DNA of 64,000 bases from DASXKD01 sp963703605 (lineage in GTDB: Bacteria; Actinomycetota; Actinomycetes; Streptosporangiales; Streptosporangiaceae). Made by a program: the position numbers and the translations under genes. Positions 59,781 through 64,000 of this stretch are shown in pieces; position 1 is the first letter of the stretch, and the number at the start of each line of letters is the position of its first letter. The notes beneath the pieces are model-generated. The model was not told the DNA's origin. It saw only the letters and a program-made list of their open reading frames with translations, and made no database searches. The stretch spans positions 122,965 through 186,964 of the forward strand of contig CAVPFC010000065.1 in NCBI GenBank assembly GCA_963703605.1. Reading direction: 5' to 3'.

Positions 59781-59859
59781 GATGGCCTCCATGCCTCGCC
59801 TCGGTCTGGGCGCGGTGCCCAAACGCTCCCCCCCTGCTGCAATCGCCGTAGCAACAATA

Positions 59860-59873
59860 GTTTAAGACTAAAC
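59860..59873. promoter_or_regulatory. Short inverted repeat upstream of the YceI gene
   Basis: GTTTA-AGAC-TAAAC (59860-59873), about 80 bp upstream of the YceI start, in the only AT-rich patch nearby. A regulator of the MarR or HxlR type could bind such a site. Confidence 0.45.
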
Positions 59874-59888
59874 GAATCTAGAGAGCTT

Positions 59889-59906
59889 CCGGAGATTAGC
59901 CTCCGG
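59889..59906. terminator. Small hairpin after the permease remnant
   Basis: CCGGAG (59889-59894) and CTCCGG (59901-59906) flank ATTAGC, 18 bp beyond the stop of the permease fragment on the leftward strand. Probably its old terminator. Confidence 0.45.
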
Positions 59907-59923
59907 ATAAGCTTTGGGGCTGC

Positions 59924-60160
59924 TCATTCGAGGCTACCGGCCAGGTCCAGGGGGGCACGGCGGAGCGCCAGGGCGGCCGTGCTCAGGCTTGCCAGCAGCG
60001 CAATCACCAGGCAGGCGAGGGCGATCCCGGTGAGCGGCAGCCAGGGAACGACCAGCCGGACCGACGGGGCGAAGGGAGCCAGGCCGTGCCGCAGGCCGAC
60101 GAGGGTGGCTGGCGCCCCGCGCTGAACCGGGCGCCGCCGGGTGCCAGCGATCAGGGCGCC
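59924..60160 (-). pseudogene. C-terminal remnant of an FtsX-like ABC transporter permease
   Basis: On the leftward strand one frame reads PATLVGLRHGLAPFAPSVRL, then VVPWLPLTGIALACLVIALLASLSTAALALRRAPLDLAGSLE before a TGA at 59924. The last membrane helix plus the ALRRxPLDLAG tail is the usual end of MacB/FtsX-type permeases. No start or upstream domain is present because the DUF6457 gene occupies the region from 60151. The 5' limit given is approximate. Confidence 0.5.
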
Positions 60161-60402
60161 GGCGGTCCGGCCTCGGCGTCCCAGCCGCGGGCAAGCTGCT
60201 GGAGCTTCGCGGCCGTCTCGGCCAGCGGGGCCCCGCGGCCGACCGCGACGCCGAGGAAGTAGGCGGTCAGCGGCGCGGCGGGCCGGTCGACCGTGTGCGC
60301 CACGACCCGGGCCAGGTTGAGGATGGTCTTCTGGGTGGCCTCCTCCGGGTCGAGGCCGAGTTCGGTGTGGAGCGTCTCGATCCAGTCGTCCAGGGTGCTC
60401 AT
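60151..60402 (-). CDS. DUF6457 protein
   Basis: An 83-residue helical protein: STLDDWIETLHTELGLDPEE, ILNLARVVAHTVDRPAAPLTAYFLGVAVGRG and AAKLQQLARGWDA. The DUF6457 family is often fused to or beside MobA-type molybdenum cofactor enzymes and formate dehydrogenase genes, which would suit the neighbouring selenocysteine genes, since many such dehydrogenases contain selenocysteine. ATG 60402 has a strong GGAGGA site. Downstream of selB on the same strand. Confidence 0.85.
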   Translation of the reverse strand: MSTLDDWIETLHTELGLDPEEATQKTILNLARVVAHTVDRPAAPLTAYFLGVAVGRGAPLAETAAKLQQLARGWDAEAGPPAP

Positions 60403-60485
60403 CGTCCTCCGTTCAGTTCGGGAGCCGGGCGCTCGCCACGGCTCGGGCGGCGCGTGCGGCGTTGCGGTTGACAGAGGTGTCTCAT
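60399..60485 (-). other. 28-codon frame linking selB to DUF6457 through two ATGA overlaps
   Basis: ATG at 60485 overlaps the selB stop and the frame ends with a TGA that overlaps the DUF6457 ATG. Its last codons (AACGGAGGACGATGA) duplicate the last codons of selB exactly, 83 bp apart. It may be a translational relay or just the scar of a small duplication; the predicted basic peptide has no recognisable fold. Confidence 0.3.
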
Positions 60486-62596
60486 CGTCCTCCGTTCGGC
60501 TCGCGCAGGATCCGGCGGTCGTCGGGCAGCCGCCGGGTGATTCCCTCCCGGTCCATCCGTTCGAGCAGCGGGATCGCCACCCGCCGCGTCGTGTCCAGTG
60601 CCTGCCTGGCCTCGGCCGTCGTGAACGGCTGGGGCAGCCCGGCCAGGATCCCGGCCGCCTGTTCGATGGCGCCGGCGGCCAGTAGCACGTTGCCGGTCAG
60701 CCGGCACAGCAGGCCGGCCCGTTCGGCCGCCGCCGCCGCCCGCGCGTCGAGCCCGAGTTCGGCCAGCCGTGGCGCGTCCGGCGCGCGGAACGGCGCGTCC
60801 GCCAGGTCGGTGAGGATCTTCTGGACGGCCTCGGCCACCGGCTGCGGCAGCCCCGGATGGCCGGGCGCCCCGGCGCCGCTACCCGCTCGGCCCGGCCCCG
60901 GCGGCTCGCCCGGTTGCGTGGTACCCGAGGCGCCGCCTGGCTGGTCAGCGCCCGGAGCGTCGCCCCGTTGCGGGGTACCCGGATCGCGGACCGGCCGCGG
61001 GGCAGCCGGAACGCCGGCCAGCCGCGCTGGCCCGGGGGTGCTGGCCGGCCGCGCAGCACCCGGGGTACCCGGCCGCGCGGTGCCGGAAGCGCCGCCCGGC
61101 CGCGAGGTAGCCGTGCCAGCGAGTGGCTGACCGGCCCCGGGGACCGCGCGGCGCAGGTAGCCGCCGTGCATCTCGACCGCGTCGGCGGGGTCGCCCGCGG
61201 GCCAGGCGACGAGCGCGGCGACCAGGCCGCGGTCGGGCAGGCCCAGTTCGGCGCGGGCCGCGTCGACGGGAAGCCCGGCGGCCAGCGGATCGCGCGCCGC
61301 GTGCGCGGCGACCGCCTCGGCAAGCTGGTGGCGCAGCCGTTGCCAGTGTTCCGGGTCGGCCAGCCATCCGTTGCTGACCTGCGGCGGCAGGTTGTCCAGG
61401 CCCATGGCCGACGCGGCGCTGGCGCGCAGCAACAGGTGGCGGCGCAGCAGGTCCGCGGCGGCCGGCGGGTCCGGCCACGACGCCAGTTCGCGCTGCGCGG
61501 CGGCGGCCGCACCGGTGCCGCGCAGCCGGGGTGGCAGCACGTCGAGCACGGTCGCACCGTATATCGGCGGGCCGGTGCCGGGGCCGGCCGCCCCGCCGGG
61601 ATCGCGGAGCAGCACCCGGTCGCCGACGTGCAGCGGCAGCGCGTGGGCCAGGCTGAGCCGGACCACGCTGCTGCCCAGCACCCGGACCCGCGCCACGGCG
61701 CGCGCGGCGCCGATGTGCAGGGTTAGCTTGGGCGGCAGGGGCAGCGGTTCGGGCTCCCGGCCGGGCCACGCGTGCGGCGTCAGCAGGACGTCGATCGCGC
61801 TGGTCATCGTCCACCAGCCAGGGTGCACCAGGGCCATGCCGCGGCTCAGCTCCCTGGTGCTGACGCCGCGGAGGTTCAGCGCCACCCGGGCGACCCCGCT
61901 GACCCGCTCGGCGCGCGCGCCGAGCGACTGCACGCTCCGGACCCGGACGGGGCGCATGGCCGGGGTCAGCGTCAGCTCCTCGCCGGTCCGTACGGTCCCG
62001 GCCTGCAACGTGCCGGTGACGACGGTGCCGCTGCCCTTCATGGCGAACACGCGGTCCAGCCACAACCGGACGGCGCTTCGCGGGCCGGGCTGCGGGAGCC
62101 GGGCGGCCAGCCGGCCGAGCGCGGCGGTCAGCTCGGGCAGGCCGCGCCCGTCCAGCGCGCTGACCGCGACGGCCTCGGTGTCCGGGCCGAGGCTGGTGCC
62201 CGCGATCTGCCCCGCGGCCTGGCGCATGGCGGGCGCCGGATCGGCCAGGTCGGCCCGGGTGACCACCAGCAGGCCGGCGCGGACGCCGAGCGCGTCGATC
62301 GCGGCGAGGTGCTCGGCGGATTGCGGCATCCAGCCCTCGTCGGCGGCGACCACGAACATGACCGCGGGCGCCGGGCCGGCACCGGCCAGCATGTTGGACA
62401 CGAAACGCTCGTGCCCCGGCACATCGACGAACGCGAGCTGCTCGCCGGACGGCAGCGTCATCCAGGCGAAGCCGAGGTCGATGGTCATCCCCCGCCGCTG
62501 CTCGGCCTCCCAGCGATCCGGCTCCATCCCGGTCAGCGCGCGGACCAGCATCGACTTCCCGTGGTCGACGTGACCCGCGGTCGCGATGACGTGCAC
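60482..62596 (-). CDS. selB: Selenocysteine-specific elongation factor SelB
   Basis: A 704-residue GTPase. G1 is ATAGHVDHGKSMLVRAL, G2 RRGMTIDLGFAWM, G3 FVDVPGHERF, G4 VVTRADLAD. Domains II and III follow (MKGSGTVVTGTLQAGTVRTGE), then C-terminal winged helices that bind the SECIS RNA. Between winged-helix regions (about 487-583) sits a Gly/Pro/Ala/Arg-rich insertion absent from well-known SelB proteins. It delivers Sec-tRNA(Sec) to UGA codons. Two bases separate it from selA upstream. Confidence 0.95.
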   Translation of the reverse strand: MHVIATAGHVDHGKSMLVRALTGMEPDRWEAEQRRGMTIDLGFAWMTLPSGEQLAFVDVPGHERFVSNMLAGAGPAPAVMFVVAADEGWMPQSAEHLAAIDALGVRAGLLVVTRADLADPAPAMRQAAGQIAGTSLGPDTEAVAVSALDGRGLPELTAALGRLAARLPQPGPRSAVRLWLDRVFAMKGSGTVVTGTLQAGTVRTGEELTLTPAMRPVRVRSVQSLGARAERVSGVARVALNLRGVSTRELSRGMALVHPGWWTMTSAIDVLLTPHAWPGREPEPLPLPPKLTLHIGAARAVARVRVLGSSVVRLSLAHALPLHVGDRVLLRDPGGAAGPGTGPPIYGATVLDVLPPRLRGTGAAAAAQRELASWPDPPAAADLLRRHLLLRASAASAMGLDNLPPQVSNGWLADPEHWQRLRHQLAEAVAAHAARDPLAAGLPVDAARAELGLPDRGLVAALVAWPAGDPADAVEMHGGYLRRAVPGAGQPLAGTATSRPGGASGTARPGTPGAARPASTPGPARLAGVPAAPRPVRDPGTPQRGDAPGADQPGGASGTTQPGEPPGPGRAGSGAGAPGHPGLPQPVAEAVQKILTDLADAPFRAPDAPRLAELGLDARAAAAAERAGLLCRLTGNVLLAAGAIEQAAGILAGLPQPFTTAEARQALDTTRRVAIPLLERMDREGITRRLPDDRRILREPNGGR

Positions 62597-62598
62597 CG

Positions 62599-63939
62599 CT
62601 AGCCCTGGTCCGGGGGCGGAGGGGCTGCGCCGGGGGCGGCGGCGAGGACGGCGGCGGCCAGGCGGCCGTCGTCGCCGGGCGCGACGGAACGCAGGTCGAG
62701 CAGCAGCCGGCCGCCCTCGATCCGGCCGACGACCGCGGGCATGTCGCCCCGGCGCACCGCCGGGCCGGACCGCAGCACCATGGCCAGCGGCTCGGGAAGC
62801 GAGAGGGCGGCGCTGGGCAGGCTGACCCCGGGGCCGCCGCCGCCGCCCACCGCGGCGGCCGTCGGCACCACCTGGCAGTCGATCCCCGCCGCGGCCAGCC
62901 GCCCGGCCTGGGCCTCGGCGCGCCGCCTGATCTCCGGCGGGCTGGCCGCGAGCGCCTGCGCGACCGGGACGGCCGGGCCGGTGAGGGTCGCTTCGAGGGC
63001 GGCGAGGGTCAGCTTGTCCACCCGCAGCGCCCGGGCCAGCGGGTGGCGGGCCAGCCGGGTGACCGTGTCCGGCTGGCCGAGCAGCAGGCCTGCCTGCGGC
63101 CCGCCGAGCAGCTTGTCGCCGCTGGCCGTGACCAGCCCGGCGCCCGCCCGCAGCCAGGAGTCGGCGTCGGGTTCGTCGGGGAGCACCGGGTTCGGCCGCA
63201 GCAGCCCGGAGCCGATGTCGCCGACCACCAGCACGCCGAGGCGGGCCAGGTCGCGGACGCCGACCGAGGCGGTGAACCCCTCGATCAGGTAGTTGGACGG
63301 GTGGACCTTGAGGATGAACCCGGTGTCCGGCGAGATCGCCCGCTGGTAGTCGGACAGAAGTGTCCGGTTGGTGGTTCCTACCTCGCGGATCCTGGCGCCG
63401 GTGGACTGCAACAGGTCGGGCAGCCGGAACCCGTCGCCGATCTCGATCAGCTCGCCGCGGCTGACGACGATCTCGCGCCCGGCCGCCAGCGCGGTGGCCG
63501 CTAGGGCCAGCGCGGCGGCGTTGTTGTTGACCACGTGCACCGCGCCGGCCGCGGGAACCGCGCGCGCCAGCGCCGCGAGCGCGCCGGCGCCGCGGCGGGC
63601 GCGCTTGCCCGAGGCCAGGTCGAACTCCACGTCCGTGGCGCCCGCGGCGGCCCGCACCGCCTCCTGGGCGGCGGCCGACAGCGGGGCACGGCCCAGGTTG
63701 GTGTGCACCAGGACGCCGGTCGCGTTGATCACCGGGGTGAGGGTGGCGGCGATCGGCGGCAGGGCGGCCGCCGCCGCGTCGGCCACGGCCGCCGGGCTGA
63801 TGGCCCCGGACCTGGCCAGCTCCTGCGCCTGGACCACCGCCGCCTTGACCAGCGGCCCGCCCAGCCGGTCCCGCGCCGCGACCAGCCGGGGGTCGGCCAG
63901 CACGACGTCCGTCCGGGGCACCTGACGGCGCGGGTCCAT
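62599..63939 (-). CDS. selA: L-seryl-tRNA(Sec) selenium transferase SelA
   Basis: A 446-residue PLP enzyme converting Ser-tRNA(Sec) to Sec-tRNA(Sec) with selenophosphate. PVINATGVLVHTNLGRAPLS is the family block; DVEFDLASGKRARRG, VNNNAAALALAA, GELIEIGDGFRLPDLL and the PLP-binding Lys in TASGDKLLGGPQAG (near 275) are present. Start ATG 63939 (MDPRRQVPRTD) or ATG 63951; neither has a strong ribosome site. selA-selB form one operon; selC and selD must lie elsewhere. Confidence 0.95.
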   Translation of the reverse strand: MDPRRQVPRTDVVLADPRLVAARDRLGGPLVKAAVVQAQELARSGAISPAAVADAAAAALPPIAATLTPVINATGVLVHTNLGRAPLSAAAQEAVRAAAGATDVEFDLASGKRARRGAGALAALARAVPAAGAVHVVNNNAAALALAATALAAGREIVVSRGELIEIGDGFRLPDLLQSTGARIREVGTTNRTLLSDYQRAISPDTGFILKVHPSNYLIEGFTASVGVRDLARLGVLVVGDIGSGLLRPNPVLPDEPDADSWLRAGAGLVTASGDKLLGGPQAGLLLGQPDTVTRLARHPLARALRVDKLTLAALEATLTGPAVPVAQALAASPPEIRRRAEAQAGRLAAAGIDCQVVPTAAAVGGGGGPGVSLPSAALSLPEPLAMVLRSGPAVRRGDMPAVVGRIEGGRLLLDLRSVAPGDDGRLAAAVLAAAPGAAPPPPDQG

Positions 63940-64000
63940 GATCGCGACCATAGCCGCTGCCGGCGGGTAAGCACAGGCCGGGCTCTTCGCCCCGCCGCTC

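Noticed and set aside
63940..64000. tRNA(Sec) gene near selA
   Set aside because: The remaining bases and other spacers show no long acceptor stem or UCA anticodon arm.
1..64000. CRISPR array, insertion sequence or prophage
   Set aside because: No regularly spaced identical repeats with unique spacers, no transposase or integrase motifs and no phage structural genes were found.

Overview
The window comes from the chromosome of a very high-GC actinobacterium, most likely a member of the Streptosporangiales or a close relative. The evidence is codon third positions that are almost all G or C, many GTG starts, the fhaA-fhaB-pstP-rodA-pbpA-pknB-crgA block beside a tRNA-Leu, a proteasome activator of the Bpa type, and a DUF5324-like protein next to cyclophilin and rhomboid genes. 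No phage, insertion sequence, CRISPR array or rRNA was seen. The assignment rests on gene content and order, not on a phylogeny.

Layout. 0.2-8.4 kb: a frameshifted regulatory gene, an ABM-type monooxygenase, a MinD/ParA-like ATPase with a long Pro/Gly-rich N-terminus, bpa, then a leftward run of an arginine-deiminase-like gene, a STAS anti-sigma antagonist, a family-2 glycosyltransferase and pheA, and a frameshifted RsbW-type ATPase. 8.7-13.7 kb: two tandem paralogous polytopic membrane proteins. 13.7-17.4 kb: a VapBC pair, a small HTH remnant, a MarR regulator with two matching palindromes, and a Wzm/Wzt-type polysaccharide ABC exporter. 17.3-22.6 kb: a PAS-GAF-PAS histidine kinase, a secreted GH25 muramidase, an Fpg/Nei glycosylase and a universal stress protein. 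23.1-31.3 kb: tRNA-Leu(CAG) and the cell-growth and division signalling operon. 31.4-36.5 kb: rhomboid protease, cyclophilin, a DUF5324-like membrane protein, ATP-dependent DNA ligase, NUDIX hydrolase and a small secreted protein. 36.5-40.4 kb: a DUF4873-Baeyer-Villiger-type monooxygenase with its TetR regulator, divergent from an AurF-like diiron oxygenase across a perfect palindrome. 40.5-51.7 kb: an NlpC/P60 hydrolase and a second glycan locus (GT2, glf, glfT2, GT39; sulfotransferase-like, GT2, GT-C). 51.9-59.8 kb: two tandem Tat-exported DMFase-like proteins (the second with four frameshifts), a secreted protein with a VWD-like segment, an SMP-30-like protein, a lipoprotein and a YceI protein. 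59.9-64 kb: an FtsX-type permease remnant, a DUF6457 protein, selB and selA.

Working together. The ABC exporter, Glf, GlfT2, a GlfT1-like GT2 and several GT-C proteins look like a galactofuranose-containing cell-wall glycan pathway. In mycobacteria bpa lies beside the galactan exporter and glfT1, and a loose echo of that order is kept here. The Fha/PstP/RodA/PbpA/PknB/CrgA operon would couple peptidoglycan growth to Ser/Thr phosphorylation. SelA and SelB imply selenocysteine decoding, but selC and selD are not in the window.

Most notable: (1) an arginine-deiminase homologue whose nucleophilic Cys is Ala and whose conserved EGGD Glu is Asp; (2) at least six small indels splitting three otherwise intact-looking genes, meaning either recent decay or sequence error; (3) two identical GTTG-N7-CAAC palindromes 44 bp apart at the MarR/exporter junction; (4) a 17-bp perfect palindrome controlling an oxygenase pair; (5) an 83-bp duplicated start/stop junction between selB and DUF6457.
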